DNA from: Pseudomonadota bacterium
GTDB taxonomy: Bacteria > Pseudomonadota > Gammaproteobacteria > Pseudomonadales > Moraxellaceae
NCBI GenBank assembly: GCA_963204705.1
Contig: CAUJHL010000061.1
Span: 1 to 37,685 of the forward strand
Length of the DNA stretch: 37,685 bases
Reading direction: 5' to 3'
Numbering within the stretch: position 1 is the stretch's first letter; every line of letters begins with the position of its first letter. Below the pieces are notes generated by a model. The model saw nothing but the letters and a program-made list of their open reading frames with translations, did no database searches and had not been told where the DNA came from. Positions 19,215 to 27,223 of this stretch are shown here, piece by piece. Both the position numbers and the translations under genes were made by a program.

Positions 19215-20243
19215 ATGATTGACAAGCAATATCATGTCTATATCAGCACGGCGGGTCCCGATACCCAGCCGGAGCGTGCTGTGGTACAGCAAACCCTCGC
19301 CAGTCTTGGTTTTTTTTCATGGGGTCTGGAAGACAGGACACCCCTGACGACGGCGTTTGCCCGTCGCCAGATCGACGAATGCGATTATTTTCTGCTGCTG
19401 CTGGGAAGCAAATACGGTGAGCTATCGGCTTCTGGCGTCAGTTACATGCATCTTGAATACATTTATGCGGTCACCAAGCAAAAGCCGATCATTGTCCTGC
19501 TGCATGAGTCGCCGGACTCACGCCTGACTTCCCTGCAAGAAACCACTCAGGACGCCAAAATCAAATTTCAGGATTTTCGCCGTCAGTTGCAGCGGGAACG
19601 TGAGATGGTCGTTACCTATCGTGAAGCCCGCGATCTGGAACTGGCCCTGCGCCATGCGATGCCACAGTTTGTGACGCGTTATCCCGCCCAGGGCTGGATT
19701 CGACCCATGCAAACCCAGCGCCTGCAGGATGAAATCGACCAGCTCCGCCAAAAAATTGCACAACTGGAGTCACAGCCGCAGGCAGCCGTAGCCGAGCGCG
19801 ATAGTCTGGTACCCGGGCTTGACATTCCCAAGGTCAATGGTGATGAAGAATTTTCCTTTGACTACAAAGTCCATGCGTATCAGGATGGTAATTTCCGCGA
19901 ATTACGCCCCCAGCGCCGTATGAGCTGGAATGACCTGCTGATGGTGATTGGCCCCGGATTTAGCCCGGGTGCGCCAGAAGAAAATTTTGGTCGTGTGATC
20001 AACGATTATCTGAACAGTCATGCGCTGGAAGACGTTCGTGAGGTCATGCCACGGGCCCATGCGGTGGCCCGCAGCCAAATTAATGTACGCGGCTTGCATA
20101 CCATCAAGATGCAGCTCAAGCAAAATGGCTGGATCGTGCCAATTGGCCGTGACAATCGTCATCGCGTTTTGTGGGAGCTGTCTCCGGCAGGTGAGCGTTT
20201 GTTATCGAAAATGTTGGCTAAACAACGATTTAAAAATGCCTAA
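19215..20243 (+). CDS. DUF4062 domain protein with coiled coil and C-terminal domain
   Basis: The start at 19215 is set by AGGAG six bases upstream. Residues about 5-100 form a DUF4062 domain: an initial VYISTA strand, an E-R-x-V helix, [18 protein letters not shown] and a [13 protein letters not shown] strand. DUF4062 is a Rossmann/TIR-like fold, often found at the N-terminus of signalling or conflict proteins and of unknown biochemical role. A short coiled coil (about 170-187) follows, then a C-terminal domain (about 210-342). That domain ends in a possible winged-helix segment (helix, [11 protein letters not shown], then a strand-rich [15 protein letters not shown]). Its stop overlaps hemH by 8 bp, so the two are coupled although no functional link is known. 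Confidence 0.8.
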   Translation: MIDKQYHVYISTAGPDTQPERAVVQQTLASLGFFSWGLEDRTPLTTAFARRQIDECDYFLLLLGSKYGELSASGVSYMHLEYIYAVTKQKPIIVLLHESPDSRLTSLQETTQDAKIKFQDFRRQLQREREMVVTYREARDLELALRHAMPQFVTRYPAQGWIRPMQTQRLQDEIDQLRQKIAQLESQPQAAVAERDSLVPGLDIPKVNGDEEFSFDYKVHAYQDGNFRELRPQRRMSWNDLLMVIGPGFSPGAPEENFGRVINDYLNSHALEDVREVMPRAHAVARSQINVRGLHTIKMQLKQNGWIVPIGRDNRHRVLWELSPAGERLLSKMLAKQRFKNA

Positions 20244-21255
20244 TTCGTCGAAACCTCTGGGCATATTGCTTGTCAATCTGGGTACTCCCGATGCGCCAAC
20301 GCCGGCAGCTGTCCGGCGTTATCTCAAAGAATTTCTCTCTGACACCCGCGTCGTTGAAATACCCCGCCTGATCTGGTGGGCGATCCTGACGCTGTTTGTG
20401 TTACCCCTGCGTTCTCCACGGGTTGCCAAAGCCTACGCCTCCATCTGGGAAACCGATTCACCGATGCGGCGTATTCTCAGTGATCAGGCGATGGCAGTCG
20501 CCTGCGCGCTGGATTCGGACACTTCGCCGGAGCTGGAAAGCCTACAGGCCCAACCGATCTGTGTTTTGCCGGCCATGACCTATGGCAAACCGTCGCTTTC
20601 CAGTCAACTGGATGCCATGATGAAGCAGGGCATTCGTCATATTCTGGTGATGCCGTTATTTCCACAGTACTCCGCCACAACCACCGCCGCCATTTACGAT
20701 GCAGTGCAGCGCTGGACGGCGAAACAGCGCGATTTGCCAGCACTTAATCTGCTGAATGATTACCACGATCATCCGCTGTACATCCAGGCACTGGCAGACA
20801 GTGTGCGCCGCTATCAGGCTGAGCATGGTGTGCCGGAAAAATTATTGCTGTCCTTTCATGGTATTCCCCAGCCCTATGCCGATAAAGGCGACCCGTATCC
20901 CCATCAGTGTCATCACACTGCGCGGTTACTGGCCAGCCTGCTGAATTTGGCTGACGATCAATGGGCGATCAGTTTTCAGTCGCGCTTTGGCAAGCAGGAA
21001 TGGGTTAAGCCCTACACGGATGGGGTGCTGGCGGATTGGGGACAATCTGGAGTGCGCTCAGTACAGGTAATCAGTCCGGCATTTTCAGCGGACTGCCTGG
21101 AAACTCTCGAAGAGCTGGCGGTTGAAAATCGGGAGCATTTTTTGGCTTCCGGCGGTCAGGAGTATGGTTATATTCCGGCGCTCAACACCGATCCGTTGCA
21201 CATTGAATTATTGAAAGACCTGGCCCGCCGGGGAGTTCGGGGCTTGGTAGGCTAA
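20236..21255 (+). CDS. hemH: Ferrochelatase HemH
   Basis: HemH inserts Fe(II) into protoporphyrin IX at the inner face of the cytoplasmic membrane, the last step of haem synthesis. The start at 20236 gives the family opening [14 protein letters not shown]. Metal-site residues are H208 in [15 protein letters not shown] and E289 in [14 protein letters not shown]. The 339-residue length is standard. The start lies inside the last codons of the DUF4062 gene and lacks a clear ribosome-binding site of its own, so translation is probably coupled. Confidence 0.96.
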   Translation: MPNSSKPLGILLVNLGTPDAPTPAAVRRYLKEFLSDTRVVEIPRLIWWAILTLFVLPLRSPRVAKAYASIWETDSPMRRILSDQAMAVACALDSDTSPELESLQAQPICVLPAMTYGKPSLSSQLDAMMKQGIRHILVMPLFPQYSATTTAAIYDAVQRWTAKQRDLPALNLLNDYHDHPLYIQALADSVRRYQAEHGVPEKLLLSFHGIPQPYADKGDPYPHQCHHTARLLASLLNLADDQWAISFQSRFGKQEWVKPYTDGVLADWGQSGVRSVQVISPAFSADCLETLEELAVENREHFLASGGQEYGYIPALNTDPLHIELLKDLARRGVRGLVG

Positions 21256-21269
21256 CACTCGGTTAACAA

Positions 21270-21288
21270 TAGACTAAAAAATAGTCTA
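21270..21288. promoter_or_regulatory. Perfect 7-bp inverted repeat after hemH
   Basis: TAGACTA (21270-21276) and TAGTCTA (21282-21288) are exact complements separated by AAAAA. There is no following T-run, so an operator for the downstream AraC-type gene is as likely as a weak terminator for hemH. Confidence 0.4.
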
Positions 21289-21304
21289 GGTAATACAGGG
21301 CACA

Positions 21305-21395
21305 AAGTACCCGAGGAAAGGAACCCAGGAAAGCACTCCAGCAAAGGAACCAAGATAAGGAACTCAGAAAAGGAAACAAGAAAAGGAACCAAGGA
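21305..21395 (+). repeat. Seven tandem copies of a 13-bp purine-rich repeat ending at a start codon
   Basis: Exactly 91 bp divides into seven 13-bp units directly before the ATG at 21396. The units begin at 21305, 21318, 21331, 21344, 21357, 21370 and 21383. The best copies read AAGGAACCAAGAT, AAGGAACTCAGAA, AAGGAAACAAGAA and AAGGAACCAAGGA; the first and third units are degenerate. Most units contain AAGGAA, a Shine-Dalgarno-like core. Because 13 is not a multiple of 3 and the array is non-coding, copy-number change would alter leader length and ribosome loading rather than the protein. Confidence 0.85.
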
Positions 21396-22454
21396 ATGCC
21401 TGCTGCAGGACCTCGTGATATTTCCAATCGCCCCATCAGCGCCATCACTCTACACACTATTCAGCCCTATCTGGCACGCGCATTGGTGGACTGGTCACTG
21501 CGACGGGGATATTCCGCCGGCTGGCTGGCAACCCGACTTAATATTCCCACTCTGGATCTGCTGAGTCAGGCCGATTGCCGCCTGTCTGCACTGCAATATG
21601 AAGGGCTGCTGTCAGCACTCTATGACGAGGGCCACGCATCGCTCGGTGTCGACATTGGCCAGCAACTCACCGTCTCCAGCTACGGTGTGCTGGGCCATGC
21701 CATGCAAACGGCAGAAACAGTCGGTGATGCGGTGCAACTAGGGTTGTCCTTTTATCGTTTGACCAGCAATTTCATGACGCTGCAATCCCGCTGGACGCCG
21801 CAGGGCCTGTGTCTGGAGGCATTCATGGACTATGAACTGCCGGCGCTGGGACGGTTTGCACCGGAGGAGCATTTGGCCGGTATTTGCCAGATAGCCCGTC
21901 AATTGATTGGGCAGGCATTTACGCCCTTATCGGTGAGTTTGCCTGCGCAGAATGCCGATGCGTTGTCACAGTTTTTAGGGTGTCCGGTTGCGACCGGATC
22001 GAACAGTACGTGTTTTACCATTGCCCATTCGCTGCTGGAGAGAGGTTTGCCCTATGCGCACGCCCTGACTTCCCAGCAGTTGCGGCGTATCTGTCAACAG
22101 TTGGCAGATGAGGAGGAAGACCAGTCATCACCTGTGGATCTGAGGGGACAAGTGCGACAAATACTGACTCAGACCGATCCGCTATTGTGGCCTGATTTGC
22201 CCGCCCTGGCGCGTTCATTGTCCACGACCGAACGCACCTTACGGCGGCGACTGTCAGAGCAGGGGACAGATTATCGGCGGGAACAGGATCGTGAGCGACA
22301 AAAGCGGGCTGAATGGCTGCTGGAGAATAGCACGCTGTCGGTCGAAGCGATTTCAGCTCAGCTGGGCTATGGGGAAGTGGCCAGTTTTCGGCGGGCCTTT
22401 CATCGCTGGCATGGGCAATCCCCCCGGCAGCGATTTCCGGTGGTGATGTCTTAA
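21396..22454 (+). CDS. sphR: AraC-family regulator with OruR/ArgR-type sensor domain, SphR-like
   Basis: The N-terminal 200 residues match the arabinose-binding-domain type found in OruR-like regulators (YGVLGHAMQTAETVGDAVQLG block). The C-terminal 90 residues form a double helix-turn-helix of the AraC type (ARSLSTTERTLRRRL, then VEAISAQLGYGEVASFRRAF and the closing segment). In Pseudomonas aeruginosa a regulator of this architecture, SphR, senses sphingosine and activates sphBCD and ceramidase. The nearby cytochrome, FAD oxidoreductase, PLP enzyme and ceramidase genes suggest the same role here, so the symbol is by context. The gene is convergent with the acyltransferase, 6 bp apart, and its leader carries the 13-bp repeats. 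Confidence 0.75.
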   Translation: MPAAGPRDISNRPISAITLHTIQPYLARALVDWSLRRGYSAGWLATRLNIPTLDLLSQADCRLSALQYEGLLSALYDEGHASLGVDIGQQLTVSSYGVLGHAMQTAETVGDAVQLGLSFYRLTSNFMTLQSRWTPQGLCLEAFMDYELPALGRFAPEEHLAGICQIARQLIGQAFTPLSVSLPAQNADALSQFLGCPVATGSNSTCFTIAHSLLERGLPYAHALTSQQLRRICQQLADEEEDQSSPVDLRGQVRQILTQTDPLLWPDLPALARSLSTTERTLRRRLSEQGTDYRREQDRERQKRAEWLLENSTLSVEAISAQLGYGEVASFRRAFHRWHGQSPRQRFPVVMS

Positions 22455-22460
22455 CGTGAT

Positions 22461-23444
22461 TCAGGGGACTTCGCTGAAGGAAGCAGCCATTGAAGGACGT
22501 AGTGCAATGCCCGATTGGCCTCCCAGCATCTGATCGAGTCGCTGATCTTTTTCTTCCCAGATCTGGTTCACCCAAGTCTGAAAGCGTTCGCGAAACGCTG
22601 GGTCATGTTCATAATCCCCGCAGTGCAGCTCGGCTGGAATCGGTACTTCACGAATATGCACCTGAATAGCCGGTACCTTGCCGCACATAAACTCCCAGAA
22701 CCCCGGAATGCCATTGGGATAGGCAATCGTAAAATCCAGCAGCGAATGAAACTGGTCACCCAGCACGTTAATGGCCAGGGCGATACCACCAGATTTGGGT
22801 TTCAGCAGATGTCGATAGGGCGACTGCTGCTGTGCGTGTTTTTTCGGCGTAAAACGCGTTCCTTCCAGAAAATTCACTACTGAAGTCGGCGTGCGGGAAA
22901 ATTTCTCGCAGGCCCTGCGGGTGGATTCCTTGTCCTGTCCGCGTTTTTCAGGATGCTTGGCCAGATACTCCTTGCTGTAGCGTTTCATAAAGGGAAAATC
23001 GAGCGCCCACCAGCACAGACCCATGATAGGAACGTAAATAAGCTCATGTTTTAGAAAAAATTTAAGCATGGGCGCGCGCCGGTTAACGATGCGCTGCATG
23101 GCCAGAATGTCCACCCAGGACTGATGATTGGAGGTCACCAGATACCAGCCCTGACGTTGCAAACACGCCATTCCTTCAACTTCCCAGCGGGTCGGCTGGG
23201 TCAGGCGTTGCCAGGCATTGTTGCCTTCTGTCCAGCTTTCCGACACATAAATCAGCCATTGTTCAATAGTGCGCTGCACGGATAAAAATGGCAGTAACAG
23301 TTTGATGATGGTGAGCGGCAACAGCGCACTGAAATGGAGGGCAGTGTTGGCTCCCAACAGCACAGAGGCCAGAATGCCACGGGCTACCGGAGGCAAGCGG
23401 TGGATGAGAGTGGGGGGATTGGGCAGGAGCACGGGGGCGGACAT
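22461..23444 (-). CDS. PlsC-type 1-acylglycerol-3-phosphate acyltransferase family protein (YihG-like)
   Basis: The 327-residue protein has the acyltransferase HxxxxD motif (NHQSWVDIL, H107 and D112) and the FLEGTRFTPKK block that binds the phosphate of the acceptor. Hydrophobic segments in the first 60 residues (about 22-55) indicate anchoring in the inner membrane. Overall it resembles the YihG/LCLAT branch rather than the short PlsC. It probably acylates lysophosphatidic acid or a related lysolipid at the inner membrane. It lies between the AraC gene (convergent) and the cytochrome gene (divergent), so a link to the sphingolipid set is possible but only by position. Confidence 0.85.
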   Translation of the reverse strand: MSAPVLLPNPPTLIHRLPPVARGILASVLLGANTALHFSALLPLTIIKLLLPFLSVQRTIEQWLIYVSESWTEGNNAWQRLTQPTRWEVEGMACLQRQGWYLVTSNHQSWVDILAMQRIVNRRAPMLKFFLKHELIYVPIMGLCWWALDFPFMKRYSKEYLAKHPEKRGQDKESTRRACEKFSRTPTSVVNFLEGTRFTPKKHAQQQSPYRHLLKPKSGGIALAINVLGDQFHSLLDFTIAYPNGIPGFWEFMCGKVPAIQVHIREVPIPAELHCGDYEHDPAFRERFQTWVNQIWEEKDQRLDQMLGGQSGIALRPSMAASFSEVP

Positions 23445-23484
23445 ACAGAATTTCCAGTGAACAATCGTACACTATTTTGGCACA

Positions 23485-23510
23485 GTATTGCAGACAGCTT
23501 GCTGCAGTAC
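23485..23510. promoter_or_regulatory. Inverted repeat upstream of the acyltransferase gene
   Basis: GTATTGCAG at 23485-23493 and CTGCAGTAC at 23502-23510 are complementary at 8 of 9 positions with an 8-bp spacer, 41 bp upstream of the acyltransferase start. The geometry suggests an operator for a dimeric regulator. Confidence 0.4.
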
Positions 23511-23643
23511 AAGTAGGAAATGGCAAGGCCCGAGCGTACTGCTTCCCTGGCATTCAGACAATTGCCGAAAGGAGCAGGGGCTGGGACCAGGGCCGGCTAT
23601 TCCGTCACTGCAGTTGAGTTGACGCTATTAAGTTAGTTCTGTT

Positions 23644-23671
23644 GAGTTGTTGCGGATGAGTTGTTGCGGAT
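23644..23671. repeat. Perfect 14-bp tandem duplication in the acyltransferase/cytochrome spacer
   Basis: GAGTTGTTGCGGAT occurs at 23644-23657 and again at 23658-23671, followed by a third partial GAG. It lies in the 413-bp divergent spacer that otherwise contains no gene. One helical turn plus a few bases separates the copies, so both slippage and paired binding sites remain possible. Confidence 0.7.
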
Positions 23672-23685
23672 GAGGAATGGGTTAT

Positions 23686-23728
23686 TGGCCGGAAATATCC
23701 CCTTAATTGTCCGAAATCGTCCTTGGAA
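23686..23728 (+). promoter_or_regulatory. Candidate AraC-type activator site and -35 of the sph-like operon
   Basis: Two related 15-mers, TGGCCGGAAATATCC at 23686-23700 and TGTCCGAAATCGTCC at 23708-23722, match at 10 of 15 positions. They start 22 bp apart, two helical turns, the usual spacing of AraC-family direct half-sites. The downstream copy abuts TTGGAA at 23723-23728, a plausible -35; the -10 seventeen bases on (23746-23751) is poor, as expected of an activator-dependent promoter. The site is 136 bp upstream of the cytochrome gene start. Confidence 0.5.
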
Positions 23729-23857
23729 CATTGCAGGTGCTTTTTTAAGCTAGATTACCCGCCATTACCCGCGCATGCTGGCTATGCCGTGGAATGCGTT
23801 GCCCTGGTTCACCGTGCCGCACTTTTTTCAGTTTTTGTCAGGACAGGAAGCTCCACG

Positions 23858-24271
23858 ATGCGCAGATCCTTGAAATCCTCTAACGTATTAAAATCACTGA
23901 CATTAAGTTCGGTCATTGGGTGGTGGGCAATTCCCACGCTGATAGTGGCGATTTCGGGTTGTGGTGGGTCTGGCCAATCTGGGCCGGCCGCTTCGGAAGG
24001 TATTGAGGCCCTGCCGGTACTGACGGCGGCCCAGCAACAGTTGTATAACCAGAGCTGTAAAAACTGCCATGAAAATAAGGCAGTGGCTGCTCCACAAAAA
24101 GGCGATCTGGCTGCCTGGCAAGCCCGGGCAGCCCAAGGAATGCCGGTGTTACTTCAACATGCGGTGGCAGGCTTTAATACCATGCCAGCGGGTGGCCTCT
24201 GCACCACCTGCAGTGCAGAGGATTACAGCCAATTGATCCGCTACCTGAACACGGCTGCGGCCAAACCTTAA
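23858..24271 (+). CDS. sphD: Lipoprotein cytochrome c5 family protein (SphD-like)
   Basis: The start at 23858 has AGGAAG seven bases upstream. The 137-residue precursor has a signal segment (about 11-34) ending in lipobox ISGC with C35 as the lipidated residue, so it is probably a membrane-anchored periplasmic protein. One haem site is present: CKNCH at 67-71. The axial Met is M109 in FNTMPAGG, and the following CTTC pair (C115, C118) is the disulfide typical of cytochrome c5. It should accept electrons from a periplasmic dehydrogenase; the next gene encodes one. The name is by analogy with the sphBCD cluster. Confidence 0.85.
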   Translation: MRRSLKSSNVLKSLTLSSVIGWWAIPTLIVAISGCGGSGQSGPAASEGIEALPVLTAAQQQLYNQSCKNCHENKAVAAPQKGDLAAWQARAAQGMPVLLQHAVAGFNTMPAGGLCTTCSAEDYSQLIRYLNTAAAKP

Positions 24272-24322
24272 TGGAATCCGGCATGGAGGTGTGTACTCCG
24301 GCCTTGTGGAATTGAGTCTGTC

Positions 24323-25843
24323 ATGTCCAAACCTGATCTATCGTCGTCATCCTCTGAACCAGTTCTGTCAATGGCAGTCACTGCTGAACCCGCCACGGCT
24401 GTAACCAGACGACCTGCATATCGTCGTCGTGACGTGTTAGGCCGGATTGCGGCGCTGTCGGCATTGCCCGTGGTGGCAGGATCGGCCACGGTCGCAGGTG
24501 GACTGACAGGGTGTCAGCGCCAGTCTGCAGCCTCTGCAGCAAGTTTACCGATTGCAGATGCCAAGGGTCATCTCCTGTGGCAAAACTGGTCTGGCCTGAA
24601 TCATGGCTACCCGGCACAACGTATCGCTGCGGACAGTCCGCAGGCACTGGCGGCACGGCTTGCCAGCGCCCCTGTGCCGATTCGGGTACTCGGTGCGAGT
24701 CACAGTTTTAATGCGCAATGTGTGACCGAAGGAACGGCGCTGTCGATTGACGGCTGGAGCGGTATTCGTGCTGTGGATACGACTGCCCTGACCGCAACCG
24801 TCAAAGCGGGTACCCGTCTGATGCAGCTGGGCGAGGAGCTGGCCAGGGCCGGTCAGGAAATGTGGAGCCTGCCAGACATCAATAAGCAGACCCTGGCCGG
24901 GGCGATATCCACCGGAACGCATGGCGCCGGTTTGCACATTCCGGCGATGCACGGGCGCGTACACTCTTTCGAGCTGGTAACGCCAACGGGGCAGGTATTG
25001 AACTGTAGTCCTGAGACGAATGCTGAACTGTTTCACTCGGCGCTGGTGGGGCTGGGCAGTTTTGGCATCGTGACCGAATACACCCTGCTCAACTGGCCGT
25101 TGGCGCGTACCCGTCGGGAAACACAGGTGGTTCCACTGAAACAGATGCTGGGGGAATGGGAAAACCTCCGGCAACAGCATCGCAACGCTGAATTTTATTA
25201 TTTGCCCTTTACCGATCTGGCCGTGCGCATACTGCACGATACGACGACCGATGCACCGATTCCACGCCCTGCTGATCAGGACATGGATGGCCTGATGGAT
25301 CTGAAAAAACTGCGCGACTGGGCCAGCTGGTCAACCCCATTGCGCAAACGGATCGCGCAGGCATTGGGCAACAAACACAGTCCGGAAGTGGCAGTGGACG
25401 AAGCATGGAAACTGTTGTCCTCTGAGCGGACGATTCGCTTTAACGAAATGGAATATCACTTGCCGCTGGAGCATCAGTTGCCCGCGTTAGAGGAAATCAT
25501 TCATTTGATTGAGACACAGTTTCCCGAGGTATTTTTCCCCGTGGAATGCCGTGTGGTGGCAGCGGACGAGCAGGCCTGGCTATCACCGTTTTATCAGCGG
25601 GCGACGGGTTCTATTGCAGTGCACAGTTATTATCGTGAAGATCACACCGCAGTGTTTGGCGCGATAGAAAAAATCTTTCGCCGTTACGGCGGTAGGCCGC
25701 ACTGGGGCAAATTGCATAGCCTCAAGGCGGCTGAGCTGAAAGAACTGTACCCACGCTGGCAGCAGGTAGCCGCAGTGCGCCAGCAAGTGGATCCGCAAAA
25801 CCGCATGCTGAATGCCTATCTGCGTGCATTGTGGGGAGCCTGA
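24323..25843 (+). CDS. sphC: Tat-exported FAD-dependent oxidoreductase, sugar-1,4-lactone oxidase family (SphC-like)
   Basis: The N-terminus has a twin-arginine signal (YRRRDVLGRIAALSAL, residues 33-48) ending in lipobox LTGC with C64, so it is likely folded with FAD in the cytoplasm, exported by Tat and lipidated. The FAD-binding domain shows GASHSFN at 124-130 and the flavin-contact STGTHGAG at 196-203. The C-terminal half has the fold of D-arabinono-1,4-lactone oxidase and alditol oxidase, which oxidise primary alcohols or lactone carbons. The sole neighbouring electron carrier is the cytochrome c5 gene 51 bp upstream, which suggests dehydrogenase rather than oxidase activity. A sphingoid base is a candidate substrate by gene context, not by active-site reading. 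Confidence 0.85.
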   Translation: MSKPDLSSSSSEPVLSMAVTAEPATAVTRRPAYRRRDVLGRIAALSALPVVAGSATVAGGLTGCQRQSAASAASLPIADAKGHLLWQNWSGLNHGYPAQRIAADSPQALAARLASAPVPIRVLGASHSFNAQCVTEGTALSIDGWSGIRAVDTTALTATVKAGTRLMQLGEELARAGQEMWSLPDINKQTLAGAISTGTHGAGLHIPAMHGRVHSFELVTPTGQVLNCSPETNAELFHSALVGLGSFGIVTEYTLLNWPLARTRRETQVVPLKQMLGEWENLRQQHRNAEFYYLPFTDLAVRILHDTTTDAPIPRPADQDMDGLMDLKKLRDWASWSTPLRKRIAQALGNKHSPEVAVDEAWKLLSSERTIRFNEMEYHLPLEHQLPALEEIIHLIETQFPEVFFPVECRVVAADEQAWLSPFYQRATGSIAVHSYYREDHTAVFGAIEKIFRRYGGRPHWGKLHSLKAAELKELYPRWQQVAAVRQQVDPQNRMLNAYLRALWGA

Positions 25844-25845
25844 CC

Positions 25846-27159
25846 GTGGCAGAGCAGGGAGGCAGACGCCTGACCGGACACTTGGCCCAACAGGGTTTGA
25901 CTCGTCGCCAGTGGTTGTTAGGAAGTATGGCGGTGGCAGCGGCGGGCGGGTTTGCGGCGCGGCCAGCCCTTCGAGGGGCTCCACCTGGCCTTTATTTTAA
26001 ACGCTTGCAGCTGGCACTGGAGCAGGCAGACATCTGGGCACCGACGCTGGTCATCGATCAGCTAGCCCTGAAGGCCAATACTCAGACCGTCAAACAGTGG
26101 CTGGCGGTACATCAACTGCCCTGTCGGCTGGTGGTCAAGTCCTTACCCTGTTTAGCCCTTTTGCAGCAGCTGAGTGCTGAATTGCAGACCCAGCGCTTTA
26201 TGGTGTTTAACCTGCCGATGCTGGACAGTGTACTCACGGCGTTTCCAGAGGCCGATGTGCTGTTTGGCAAGCCAATGCCAGCGCCAGAAGTCGCCCACTG
26301 GGTAAAGACCTCGCCACACACCGAGCGTCTGGCGTCGATACAGTGGCTGGTGGACAGCGCAGCCCGAGTGCAGGAATACGCCGCTTTGGCTACCACTCAA
26401 CCCTTGCGTATCAATCTGGAACTGGATGTAGGCCTGCATCGGGGGGGATTTCCCGATTCCAAAGCGTTGGGTGCAGTACTTCAGCAACTGTCTACGCTAA
26501 AGAATCGTCTGACTCTGGCCGGTATCATGGCCTATGACGCCCATGTAGCCAAATTGCCCAGCCTGTTCGGCTTGCAGGCGGATGCCTGGCAGACGGTTCA
26601 GAGTCGCCTCGCGGATGCCCGCACGCAGTTAACAGCAGCCGGTTATGTGCCTGACCAGCTCACCCTGAACGCAGGCGGCAGCCCGACCTATCAGCGGCAC
26701 GCGGCAGGAACACGGGCGAATGAGGTGGCGATTGGCAGTGCCTTTGTCCAGCCTTCGCATTTTGATGACACGGTATCGGGCCATGTTCCGGCCTGTTTTA
26801 TCGCAACGCCCGTGCTGAAAGTGGTCGAGCCAGTGCAGATTCCGGGCATTGAATGGCTGAGTGCTGTGAGCCGACAGTGGGATCGCAATGCCGAACGTGG
26901 TTATTTTATCCATGGTGGGCAGTGGCTGGCCGATCCGGTGTCGCCTGCCGGACTGGAGCGGAGTAGCCTGTATGGCGTTTCCTCTAATCAGGAACTGTGG
27001 ATGGGCTCGAAGGCTACGGGGTTAACGGTCAATGATCGGGTGTTTTTTCGCCCGACCCAGAGTGAAGCTGTCCTATTGCAATTCGGCGATGTGCAGCTGT
27101 ATGACAGTCAGCGCAGCCACATTGAAGCGGCATGGCCGGTGTTTCCAGTATCGGCCTGA
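25846..27159 (+). CDS. sphB: Tat-exported fold-III PLP enzyme, D-threonine aldolase/D-serine dehydratase-like (SphB-like)
   Basis: I chose GTG at 25846, which has GGGGAG eight bases upstream, overlapping no other gene; GTG at 25831 is an alternative. A Tat signal is visible (LTRRQWLLGSMAVAAAGGFAA, arginines 20-21). The alanine-racemase-like barrel starts near residue 65, with the PLP lysine probably K98 in RLVVKSLPC. Family members cleave D-beta-hydroxy-alpha-amino acids or deaminate D-serine. The C-terminal metal segment, usually PNHxC in this family, reads PTQSE here, so the usual His and Cys ligands seem to be missing. It follows the FAD gene by 2 bp and is certainly co-transcribed with it. 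Confidence 0.8.
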   Translation: MAEQGGRRLTGHLAQQGLTRRQWLLGSMAVAAAGGFAARPALRGAPPGLYFKRLQLALEQADIWAPTLVIDQLALKANTQTVKQWLAVHQLPCRLVVKSLPCLALLQQLSAELQTQRFMVFNLPMLDSVLTAFPEADVLFGKPMPAPEVAHWVKTSPHTERLASIQWLVDSAARVQEYAALATTQPLRINLELDVGLHRGGFPDSKALGAVLQQLSTLKNRLTLAGIMAYDAHVAKLPSLFGLQADAWQTVQSRLADARTQLTAAGYVPDQLTLNAGGSPTYQRHAAGTRANEVAIGSAFVQPSHFDDTVSGHVPACFIATPVLKVVEPVQIPGIEWLSAVSRQWDRNAERGYFIHGGQWLADPVSPAGLERSSLYGVSSNQELWMGSKATGLTVNDRVFFRPTQSEAVLLQFGDVQLYDSQRSHIEAAWPVFPVSA

Positions 27160-27223
27160 ATTGGGCTGAGTATTCCAAATACATTACAGGACAGTCCCTA
27201 ATCCACTGACACGGGGGGAGAAA

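Noticed and set aside
23478-23491. Sigma-54 promoter-like sequence TGGCAC-AGTA-TTGC
   Set aside because: The GG and GC elements are one base too close (9 instead of 10 between them), and sigma-54 is strict about this spacing. It also lies far from the gene it would drive.
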